This document shows, one piece after another, positions 55,851 through 64,000 of a stretch of DNA of 64,000 nucleotides; the stretch's first letter is position 1; the number at the start of each line of letters is the position of its first letter. The notes beneath the pieces are model-generated. The model was not told the origin of the DNA. It searched no databases and was given only the letters and a program-made list of their open reading frames with translations. Source of the DNA: Euclidia mi (Eukaryota; Arthropoda; Insecta; Lepidoptera; Erebidae); assembly GCA_944739405.2 (NCBI GenBank), contig OX123190.2, positions 64,437,805 to 64,501,804 on the forward strand, in the 5' to 3' direction. The translations under genes were made by a program, and so were the position numbers.

Positions 55851-56538
55851 GGTTCCGTAGTCCACAAGGAACCCTTATAGTTTCGTCATGTCCGTCCGTC
55901 TGTCCGTCCGCAGCCTAGCTCAAAGACGCCTGGTGCTAGAAAGCATGAATATAGTCATAGGATATTGCAACAAAACTGTAGAATAAAATTTTGGAAAATA
56001 TTTTTTTAAGGTTATCTCCCCTACATATATAGTGGGGTTGAATTTTATTTTTGGTTGAGTACCCCATTATGTGGGGTATCATTGGATAGGTTTTAAAAAA
56101 ATATTTTTTGCTGGCTCAAATCATTTTTCGATCAAGTGATTGGTTTGTCAAATTTCAAGCTTTGAAGTGAAATTTTTTTTTATACTCAAGTGTCCCCCCC
56201 CCCCTCTGTCGGCTAAACTATTCATTTGGAAGAGGTGAAAAAAATCACAAGTGTAGTACATATAACGCATTTAAAAGGAAAACTATCACGGCTAAGTAGA
56301 CATCACTAGTTCACGAGTAATCGTCATTTAACTTATAAATACCTATTTCTGTGAGTTTACATTGGGAGCGCTGGCTTAATCTTAAAGATATACGTACTTT
56401 GGTATGAAATATACTACGGGGTACAATGTGGGCCCGTTTTATTCCCATGGGAAACAGAAGTTATTATCAATTATGGCCATTATGGGCAACTACGGAACCC
56501 TACATTGCGCGTGGCCCGACACGCACTTGGCCGGTTTG
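55851..56538 (+). mobile_element. GGTTCCGTAC-type repeat, copy 2, with 8-bp duplication
   Basis: Flanked by TTTTTTAG (55843-55850 and 56539-56546). Starts GGTTCCGTAGTCC, has TCCGTCCGTCTGTCCGTCC and a TTCGATCAAGTGATTGG region, and ends CTACGGAACCC...CGACACGCACTTGGCCGG. Same family as 39868-40395 read in the opposite direction. Non-coding. Confidence 0.7.
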
Positions 56539-56604
56539 TTTTTTAGCTTTGACATGATTATTAGACATTGATAGTTTATGATATTTTGACATTTACTTAT
56601 TTGA

Positions 56605-58029
56605 TTATTGCTTTTTTTAATTTGACCGGATTGGATTTGCTGTGAGATTTGTAATGATTATAATTGGACATTCATAGTATTTCGCATAGTTTGTAATTTT
56701 GTTATATTTTTGCATGTCATCGATGACTAAATGTTTGAGACACAAATTACTATAACAACTATTGTAACAACATTTAAAGCAAATAAATAATCGGAATCTG
56801 AATCTGATGTAGCCTAAATAACAAATATTTTAGTGTGGTGGATTTGCACGAAGTTGATTTGAATAGAATGATATCATTTATATCTTTATATTACTATTCA
56901 TTGTCGTATGATGAGTAGGTTGTCTGTTACACAATTTAATACTACTGAATTTACATTCGACAATAGAAACTTGACCTTGTCTTTATTCTTCAGATATAAT
57001 ATAGGGCTCATAATTTAACTAGTGCCAAACCATTTATCTTCGTTAGTCCATTAACAAAATATCGCTGCTTCATAAAATGTTTTCAGCGAATATCTCTGAA
57101 ACGTTTGTGTATTAGTCTTTCACTATAAATGATGAATATTTGATTTCATCTTATATACAACTAGAGGACACCAGCAACTACGCCTGCATTTTTTTTTAAT
57201 TTACCCGTTTTGGCCGATCCCGTGGGAATTTCGGAAAATCCCTTCTTAGTGCAACCCCTACTTTCCCCAAGGAACATACATGCCAAATTTCAGCTTCCTG
57301 CGCCCAATAGTTTCTTCAATTATTGCTTTTTTTAATTTGACCGGATTGGATTTACTGTGAGATTTGTAATGATTATAATTGGACATTCATAGTATTTCGC
57401 ATAGTTTGTAATTTTGTTATAGTTTTGCATGTCATCGATGACTAAATGTTTGAGACACAAATTACTGTAACAACTATTGTAACAACATTTAAAGCAAATA
57501 AATAATCGGAATCTGAATCTGATGTAGCCTAAATAACAAATATTTTAGTGTGGTGGATTTGCACGAAGTTGATTTGAATAGAATGATATCATTTATATCT
57601 TTATATTACTATTCATTGTCGTATGATGAGTAGGTTGTCTGTTACACAATTTAATACTTCTGAATTTACATTCGACAATAGAAACTTGACCTTGTCTTTA
57701 TTCTTCAGATATAATATAGGGCTCATAATTTAACTAGTGCCAAACCATTTATCTTCGTTAGTCCATTAACAAAATGTCGCTGCTTCATAAAATGTTTTCA
57801 GCGAATATCTCTGAAACGTTTGTGTATTAGTCTTTCACTATAAATGATGAATATTTGTTTTCATCTTATATACAACTAGAGGACGCCAGCAACTACGCCT
57901 GCATTTTTTTTTAATTTACCCGTTTTGGCCGATCCCGTGGGAATTTCGGAAAATCCCTTCTTAGTGCAACCCCTACTTTCCCCAAGGAACATACATGCCA
58001 AATTTCAGCTTCCTGCGCCCAATAGTTTC
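56605..58029 (+). repeat. Tandem duplication, period 715 bp
   Basis: 56605-57314 and 57320-58029 are nearly identical; I counted fewer than ten differences (for example GATTTGC/GATTTAC, GACACCAG/GACGCCAG). The unit holds the end of LINE A, the tail, and the start of a Helitron-like element that continues only in the second copy. Joined at TTTC|TTCAATTATTGC. Confidence 0.9.
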
Positions 58030-58083
58030 GGCTGTAGCGTGTCTGTCAGTCAGTCAGTAACGCAAGGATTTTATATATTAAGA
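57875..58083 (-). mobile_element. Helitron-like short element, copies 2 and 3
   Basis: The plus strand starts ACTAGAGGACGCCAGCAACTACGCC and ends GTAACGCAAGGATTTTATATATTAAGA, matching 16595-16800. A truncated copy at 57166-57315 lies in the first half of the 715-bp duplication. Confidence 0.55.
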
Positions 58084-59069
58084 TTATATTATTTGTTAGC
58101 TTCTGCACATTATGCTTTATAAAAGTGTGTGTTAAAATTGTTGTGAAGGTTATAGGCATGTAAAGATAATACGTATTTATTTATTTAATGTATTGTATCT
58201 TATGTGCTGTAGTATCAATCAACATAGAACTACGACACAACTTTGTCAACTAATTTCTTTCGATTGCGTTATGATTATGAGAATATTCACTTTTGTGACT
58301 TTGCCGCCTATTGTCAAATAATTTAAAAATTTACTGCCTTAAATCTTCGCAAATTGCTGATTTTAAGATACTGCACTGGGTGCCAGCTAGTTTACTACCA
58401 CCTCCGGGTATATTCGCAAATCAAAATTCTGTTTCACAAATTCCGAGTCAGAAATAAAATCATTAATGGTTTGAATCTTCTGATAGCAAGATCATTTATT
58501 TTGGCCCTTTTTCGATATCAGGGATGGCTTTTCGGTTTAGATAACGAGCGCTACGTCATTGAAATCCGTCAGAAAAATTCAGTGAGCAATTTGGAGACGT
58601 GTTACTATGGCAACGGATTGCTTTCGTTAGGGATTTGTAAATTGGTAGTTCGTACGGCCATGGTTTATGTTGAGTTTATGCCAATGGAGATACACTAGCT
58701 GTAACCATGTGGTCAAATGATGTTGACATAGATATAATAAACAAGGAGATATGACCTGTAGACGAAAATGTATCGGATAAGTACCTGTGTCACCAGTTTG
58801 CCCTTTCCACGCGCAGTACTACACATGCAGTTCACTAAAAACAATATAAAAACGCAGTCGTGCACACACTCGTATATTTTTAATCAAAACTTCAAAAAAC
58901 TCAATTATAAACCTTATCCTATCAAACATACCGTGTATTTACCAAGCAACGTTCAACTTACAACAGGTAGTAGAGCATTGCTGATTTCAGCATGAATGGG
59001 TTGGCTCGACCGGGGAAGTACTGCCCTCTCACAGAAAATTGACGTAAAGTAACAGTACCTAATGTGTTG
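58084..59069. other. No confident gene
   Basis: A 114-codon open frame at 58354-58698 has no recognised domain, and its end TTATGTTGAGTTTATGCC gives no family. Left uncalled. Confidence 0.4.
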
Positions 59070-59279
59070 TGTTTCGTTCGGTGAGTGAGAGTTCCGGAGG
59101 CCCTATCCTCTACTCCTTCTCCCTCATCCCACTCCTCATCCTATCCTTTTTCCCAATCCCAAGGGGCGGCAACGCACTTCTGACTCCTGTGGTGTTGCTT
59201 GTGTCCATTGGCGGCGGTAATTGCTTACCATCAGGCGAACCGTCTGCTCGTTTCCCGCCTATCACTATAAAAAAAAAAA
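59070..59279 (+). mobile_element. Retroposon 3' end with poly(A)
   Basis: Reads CCCAAGGGGCGGCAACGCACTTCTGACTCC, GGTGTTGCTTGTGTCCATTGGCGGCGGTAATTGCTTACCATCAGGCGAACCGTCTGCTCG and ends TATCACTATAAAAAAAAAA. This is a tail sequence found in great numbers in moth genomes. The body upstream is missing. Confidence 0.6.
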
Positions 59280-59881
59280 TACACAAAACCATCGGCCACT
59301 ATCGTTGTGCTGTGCAAAAGAACTGTACACTAATTCGTTTGCAAGAAGTAGCGGCCGTACTACGCGATGCATTCCCATAATAAAGTATAGTTTGGTCATA
59401 ATTACATTGCTTGTCCAATTACTTCGCGACAAATTTAGGTAGTAGTTAAAGAGCAATGTATTTATTGAAAAATTATACAGTCGTGATATTATTACAAAGT
59501 GGCCATTTGCTTGCAACATGACCATCTTGGGCATCTCGCGCAGACACCGACACGCCTCCTTGGCGCTGCTCCTCTTATTTATATTTCTATGGATGTTGAT
59601 GAGTGTATAGGCTGATTTTTGCTTGGAAAGTACTATTTTATCACGATTTACACTGGCAGATAGACATGGATTCAAGAGATAATCTAGATATAAAAAATAT
59701 GCACTTTTTGACCTCGTAATTATCCTTAAACATTGCTAACAAGTGTAATAAAAATAATGACATTGTGTAAGAGGAAATGGTATCCAAACTTCCTCTTATA
59801 TGTGGGTAGCGAAGACACTACAGATAGAACTGCAGACTATACAAACTTTAAATTCACTATAATTATGATGAAATCTAAAAT

Positions 59882-60970
59882 ATGAAAATGTTTGTGGACT
59901 ATGCGAAAGCCTTCGATTCGATCGAAACCTGGGCGGTGCTACAGTCTCTCCAACGGTGCCGGATTGACTACCGATATATCGAAGTGCTGAAGTGTTTGTA
60001 TGAAAACGCCACTATGTCAGTCCGCCTCCAGGACCAGAGTTCGAAACCTATTCAACTCCAGCGAGGGGTGAGACAGGGGGATGTCATATCCTCGAAACTG
60101 TTTACCACTGCGCTGGAGGATGTTTTCAAGCTTCTGGACTGGAATGGACTCGGCATCAACATCAACGGCGAGTACATCACTCACCTTCGATTCGCAGACG
60201 ATATCGTAGTCATGGCTGAGACCATGGAAGACCTAGGCACAATGCTCGATAGCCTCTGTAGAGTCTCCCAACAAGTAGGTCTTAAGATGAACATGAACAA
60301 GACGAAAATCATGTCGAACCTCCATGTTGTACCTGCTCCTATTCAGGTTGGGAACTCTACGCTCGAAGTTGTCGACAAGTATATCTACCTGGGACAAGTA
60401 GTCCAATTAGGTAGGTCCAACTTCGAGAAGGAGGTCAATCGTCGAATCCAACTCGGTTGGGCAGCGTTCGGGAAGCTACGACATATCTTCTCGTCCGATA
60501 TCCCGCAGTGTCTCAAGACGAAAGTCTTTGACCAGTGTGTGTTGCCAGTGATGACGTACGGATCAGAGTGGTCGCTCACTATGGGCCTTATCAGAAGGCT
60601 CAAGGTCACTCAGAGGGCGATGGAGAGAGCTATGCTTGGAGTTTCCCTGCGAGATCGAATCAGAAATGAGGAGATCCGCAGTAGAACCAAAGTCGCCGAC
60701 ATAGCTCTCCGGATAGCCAAGCTGAAGTGGCAGTGGGCAGGGCACATAGCTCGAAGAACCGATGGCCGTTGGGGCAGAAAGGTTCTGGAGTGGCGGCCAC
60801 GTACCGGACGACGCAGCAGAGGTAGGCCCCCCGCAAGGTAGACCGACGACCTCGTCAAGATCGCGGGAGGCGTTTGGATGCGGGCGGCTCAAGACCGGTC
60901 TGTGTGGAGAACCTTGGGGGAGGCCTATGTCCAGCAGTGGACGTCGATTGGCTGATATGATGATGATGAA
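59882..60970 (+). pseudogene. RTE-type LINE ORF2, 5'-truncated, one late stop
   Basis: Starts at MKMFVDYAKAFDSIETW (RT motif A with the first catalytic Asp), so the endonuclease and the first RT blocks are missing. LQRGVRQGDVISSKLFT (motif B) and HLRFADDIVVMAE (60190-60201 code FADD) follow. Next come GLKMNMNKTK, YLGQVV, the connection region (VLPVMTYGSEWSL, RAMERAMLGVSLRDRIRNEEIR) and the C-terminus KWQWAGHIARRTDGRWG...GRPPAR. A TAG at 60839-60841 replaces the expected Trp codon of the RPxxRWxDD motif. The frame then continues TDDLVKIAGGVWMRAAQDR to a stop at 60954-60956. The 3' end has TGATATGATGATGATGA, the usual RTE tail. Many copies like this exist; otherwise well preserved. Confidence 0.85.
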
Positions 60971-61801
60971 ATCAGCCACTACCTATGACGTAACCCCGAC
61001 GCTTTAAATTCACTCATTTGATTATAGGCTTTGTTTGCAACTACATTATCATATTGACAAAATTGAGTAGTTATGTTTCCATTCATGAGCCCATGGGCAA
61101 ATTACTCCCGCACGACACGTTAACCAACTTGATATTAACTTAAATCGATTACGGAGAAGTCAGCCGCAATTAATGACGTGTGTGCCGCACAGTTCGTAAC
61201 AGGTTTAGTTCATTGGGACTGTTTGAAATAGATATATTGTTTATAATAATTAATATAAATCGAGAATATTAGTTTGGTAATATTTGTCATCTATGGTAAT
61301 TTTTTGACTCTGGTCACATTTGTAGAACAGTTAATTCTCTTTCCATTTGAAAAAAGTTGATTGACCACGCGTGTTGTGTACATTGAAGAAAATTTTATAA
61401 AACCTTTGTAAAACTGCCGCTTTTGATTTGCCCGGCATGGTTCAGTGAGCACTTGATAAATTTGCGATATTATATTGAACATTGACGTTTTGTAAATTGT
61501 GAACCCTGTGTCATCGTGCCTCGTGCCCTCGTATCCTGAAGACATCAAGTTTGGATGAACAGCTAAGTATTAGATATATCATTTAAGCTGTTGTGGCCGC
61601 TTTAGTTGTGTGTTTATCTTAGTCCCAGGCCTGACAACAGTAAATATCTAAGTAACTGCATATTGTATTTGATATTGTTAGCGCTGAGGAACTCAGTCAA
61701 ATAAATGTCAGACATCTTGTTTGCTCTAGTCAGGTAGATGTAATACAAGCTTCCACTGCCTTCTGCAATAATTCTCACTTGCCTAGGGCAACTCTGGAAC
61801 A
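60971..61801 (+). repeat. Possible 5' LTR of a BEL/Pao-like element, left end unknown
   Basis: The only firm sign is its right end: AACTCTGGAACA at 61801, followed 7 bases later by TGGTAGCAGAGCGTGG, which has the form of a primer-binding site. No second LTR is inside the window to define its start. It contains a SINE-free AT-rich body with no open gene. Confidence 0.35.
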
Positions 61802-61808
61802 TATTTTT

Positions 61809-61826
61809 TGGTAGCAGAGCGTGGTT
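61809..61826 (+). promoter_or_regulatory. Putative primer-binding site of the gag-bearing element
   Basis: TGGTAGCAGAGCGTGGTT starts with TGG, as required to pair with the CCA end of a tRNA, just after a CA-ending sequence and upstream of a gag. The tRNA is not identified. Confidence 0.45.
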
Positions 61827-61989
61827 GATCAGTCCTAACCTCAAATAAATTAGTCTTGTTATCTTCAATACTTGTTAATATTGTTGTAGTGTTTTATTGG
61901 TCCGTTTTGCTTTAATAGTTATATGAATTAATTGACCTACTTAATTTGAAATATTGAATTGTGAGCATTACAATACCCACTGGGTTTTT

Positions 61990-62125
61990 CCGTTAGGAAA
62001 TTCTCAGTAGCAGCACCGCTATTACGTGGGACTAAAATAAATCTGGCGAAAAGTGGGTGTAGCAATATACCTCTGCCTACGTCTTCGGGGATATAGGCGC
62101 GAGACTATGTATGTATGTACGATAA
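61990..62125 (+). mobile_element. (ATGT)n retroposon fragment in the gag leader
   Basis: CGCTATTACGTGGGACTAAAATAAATCTGGCGAAAAGTGGG, CCTCTGCCTACGTCTTCGGGG and TATGTATGTATGTA match the tail half of 10033-10268. 5'-truncated. Confidence 0.65.
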
Positions 62126-62159
62126 CCACATTTGACTTTATTGGTTATAGTAGATAAAC

Positions 62160-62525
62160 TCCTTTATAACTTTTGTTTTTGTTGTAATATATTGAAAATA
62201 TTAATATTGTTAGGTAACACATACTTGTGTTTATCTACTGCTATAATATAGTTATAGTTGGTTGTGGGTTTTTCGCACTTAGCCACTTATTTGGGCCATT
62301 GCGCGTATACTGCTATAATATATAGCCCAATTTGCTTGTTTGTTGCAAATAACTAATTAATTTTAAGTTTCAACTCTCACTTGTTATAACTTTTGGATTT
62401 ATTGCAATATAATAAAATTATTAATTTTGTTAGGTAGCATACATTTGTGTCTACCTACGGCTATAATATATAGCACTATTTGTTTGCAAATATTTAACTA
62501 ATTTTAAGTTTCAATTTTTACTTGT
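62160..62525 (+). repeat. Two direct copies of a leader sequence of about 215 bp
   Basis: TATAACTTTTG..TTT.TTG.AATATA..AAAATATTAAT.TTGTTAGGTA.CA.AC.T.TGT then TATAATATA, then TTTGTTTGCAAAT/TTGTTGCAAAT and TTTTAAGTTTCAA recur at 62168-62375 and 62385-62515. They sit just before the gag start and are diverged from each other. Confidence 0.6.
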
Positions 62526-62550
62526 TTGAGCCCTTTTTAAGAAGTTTAGT

Positions 62551-64000
62551 ATGTCGGCTATCAAGGACTTACATTCAGCTGCAGGTACGATTTCTTCACA
62601 TTTGCGCTGGTTTGCTTAGGCCAGCGCTCTAGTAAACCGGTCTGATCGTCAGCATGTGCTCATACAAAGATATGAGCAGATGAATGAGCGGTTGGCAAGC
62701 GTCGAACAACAGTTTGTTGTTGACTTCACCGTGGACCAGCGAACCAAGGTCAGTGAAGACTATGCCCAGATTTTGGGCATGTTTGTTTCATAATATTATC
62801 TCCAATTGTTGGCCAAGGCAGTTGATCGCAGATAGGGATGTTGAACCCATTTTGAAGCAGGAGCTTCTTAGGCCAGCACCGGGACTTTTGCGTTGGCTTC
62901 CCACGTTGGACCTCCCGCACTTTGATGGGTGCCTAGGGAGCTATCTCGGGTTCATCAACCTTTTTGATAGCCTGGTCGATGCCAGGACTGGCCATCTGAA
63001 AGTTGGCATATTTGATGTCAGTTTTGAATGGGGAGGCCAAAGGCCTCATCCAACATCTGTCGGTGTCTAACGAAAACGATAGTTTTCGTTAGACACCACT
63101 AACAGCGAGTTCAAAAGCTGGGTGCGCAAACCACAGACCCGGGTGAGCGTGGGCAAATTCAGGATCTGCTCAATGTGGGTGTCTGATAAGACAGCCCAGA
63201 ACTTGATCACCCGGAGGTACCACAGTAAGCGTGGCCTTGCAGACACCCACATTGAGCAGATCCTGAATTTGCCCACGCTCACCCGGGTCTGTGGTTTGCG
63301 CACCCAGCTTTTGAACTCGCTGTTAGTGGCCATAAACGTCCTCAAGAGATTGGATCTACCCGTGAACCAATGGTCCTATCTGTTGGTGCACATCGTTTTG
63401 AAGAAGCTGCCTGCTGATCTCCGGTCACGTTTTGAGCTGAAGTTTGGCGGGGATAGTGCAACACATCTGCCCCCATTTGATGACCTTGAGAGGTTTTAAG
63501 AAGACGAGTGCCGTCTTTTGGACAACTCCGGTGGTGATATGCCGGCTAAGTCGCAGCCGTTCAAGGTCAAGGAGCAGGCCCGGGTTCACACCCGAGGAAA
63601 TTTTGATCGGCGCCCTCCTCGCTTTGCAGTCACACAGAGCCCAGCGGAGTACTCTCATTGCAAGATCAAGGGGTACAGAACGGCCAGTTGTAGGGCATTC
63701 TTGACGATTCATGACGCTTCTCGTAGGCGTATCGCGAATGCCCGCCGTCTTTGCTTCTCGTTTTTGGGAGCCCACTACCAGCGAGACTGTCCAAATTCTC
63801 AGCCCTGTCCTCATTGTAGACAGCATTTGGACATTCTCTGTATGAATGCCAGAGAGGTGGGCCGCTTGTCCAACCAGCCGACACCGCACACGGCCCACCC
63901 GTGTTTTGAAGGAGGCAGCCCAGGCTCTCCGGCGCACAGCCGAGATTCACCTCACCCACTTGATCGCCACTCACACCGTTTGGAGAACCGTAGCGTAGGC
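62551..64000 (+). pseudogene. BEL/Pao-type gag, broken, running off the window
   Basis: Starts MSAIKDLHSAAG (62551). An in-frame TAG at about 62617 and frameshifts follow. Blocks in order: RYEQMNERLASVEQQF; LLRWLPTLDLPHFDGCLGSY and INLFDSLVDARTG, the DUF1759 capsid-type signature; NLITRRYHSKRGLADTHIEQ at about 63190-63260; LRTQLLNSLLVAINVLKRL; and LKKLPADLRSRFELKFGG. Then come a linker rich in Arg/Gln and a zinc-knuckle region (GYRTASCRAFLTI, then LCFSFLGAHYQRDCPNSQPC, PHCRQHLDILC). A 90-base inverted duplication (63096-63329) disrupts the middle. No pol is seen before the window ends. Gag would build the particle. Described only. Confidence 0.75.
63062..63329. repeat. Double palindrome: 36-base hairpin plus perfect 90-bp inverted repeat
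   Basis: 63062-63097 is GGTGTCTAACGAAAAC-GATA-GTTTTCGTTAGACACC, a perfect hairpin. Overlapping it by two bases, 63096-63185 is the exact reverse complement of 63240-63329, with a 54-base spacer. The right arm is genuine gag coding sequence, so the left arm is an inverted duplicate of it. Confidence 0.95.

Larger units (their letters stand above)
47815..56811 (+). mobile_element. LINE A: 5'-truncated Jockey-group LINE, host of a deep nest
   Basis: LINE A coding sequence is split: 47815-48330, then 54685-54916, then 55180-55796, with a 3' region to the AATCGGAATCTGAATCTGATG tail at about 56811. It is interrupted by LINE B (48331-54684; 5-base duplication TCACA on each side), a small MITE (54917-55179; CCT duplication) and a GGTTCCGTAC repeat (55851-56538; TTTTTTAG duplication). 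Removing each one restores an uninterrupted reading across the junction. Confidence 0.85.

Noticed and set aside
58354..58698. 114-codon open frame
   Set aside because: No recognisable domain or context; possibly remnant or chance.
59221..59442. Short open frames around 59.1-59.4 kb
   Set aside because: They cover a common retroposon tail with poly(A).

Overview
The window reads as insect, most likely lepidopteran (moth or butterfly), nuclear DNA. It is AT-rich, and I found no bacterial operon, no ribosomal or tRNA gene and no convincing host gene. The Lepidoptera call is an inference from repeat types I know from moth and butterfly genomes: a tRNA-derived SINE with a (CAT)n/(ATG)n tail, the GGTTCCGTAC repeat, repeats with (ATGT)n tails, Helitron-like CTAG ends, PHD-finger ORF1 LINEs of the CR1/Jockey group, RTE LINEs, and BEL/Pao, piggyBac and P-element remnants. 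No species can be named from sequence alone.

Layout. 1-2.6 kb: a complete tRNA-SINE with target duplication, a strong hairpin and a long (AT)n run. 2.66-11.3 kb: a tandem array of units about 1-1.6 kb long with terminal inverted repeats. It is broken up by a LINE tail, a decayed Jockey-group LINE, a GC-rich retroposon, a short retroposon and a MITE with 9-bp duplication. 11.3-15.4 kb: three antisense LINE remnants. 15.4-24.3 kb: mostly non-coding, with Helitron-like pieces, SINE fragments, a GC-rich LINE tail, one possible host exon and a P-element transposase remnant. 24.4-33.4 kb: an old LINE (LINE C) carrying a nearly intact antisense LINE (LINE D, ORF1 303 aa and ORF2 984 aa) inside its ORF1, plus a deleted piggyBac copy. 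33.4-41.4 kb: MITEs, Helitron-like pieces, the second GC-rich retroposon and an antisense LINE. 41.4-45.9 kb: a BEL/Pao LTR retrotransposon with both LTRs and 5-bp target duplication but an eroded interior. 46-56.8 kb: a nest several insertions deep (LINE A, LINE B inside it, a DNA transposon inside LINE B, a SINE-like copy inside that). 56.6-58.0 kb: a 715-bp tandem duplication. 59-61 kb: a retroposon tail and an RTE LINE. 61-64 kb: the 5' end and gag of a second BEL/Pao-like element, with a perfect 90-bp inverted duplication, running off the window.

The genes do not form a pathway. They are layers of selfish elements that inserted into one another. LINE D ORF1 plus ORF2 is the one set that could still encode a working retroposition machine. 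LINE B ORF2 has a long open RT but lost its 5' endonuclease part to an insertion. I see no evidence for an undescribed functional system. The most distinctive structures are the tandem units with palindromic junctions, the two GC-rich retroposons sitting on LINE (ATT)n tails, the deep nest, and the inverted duplication in gag.
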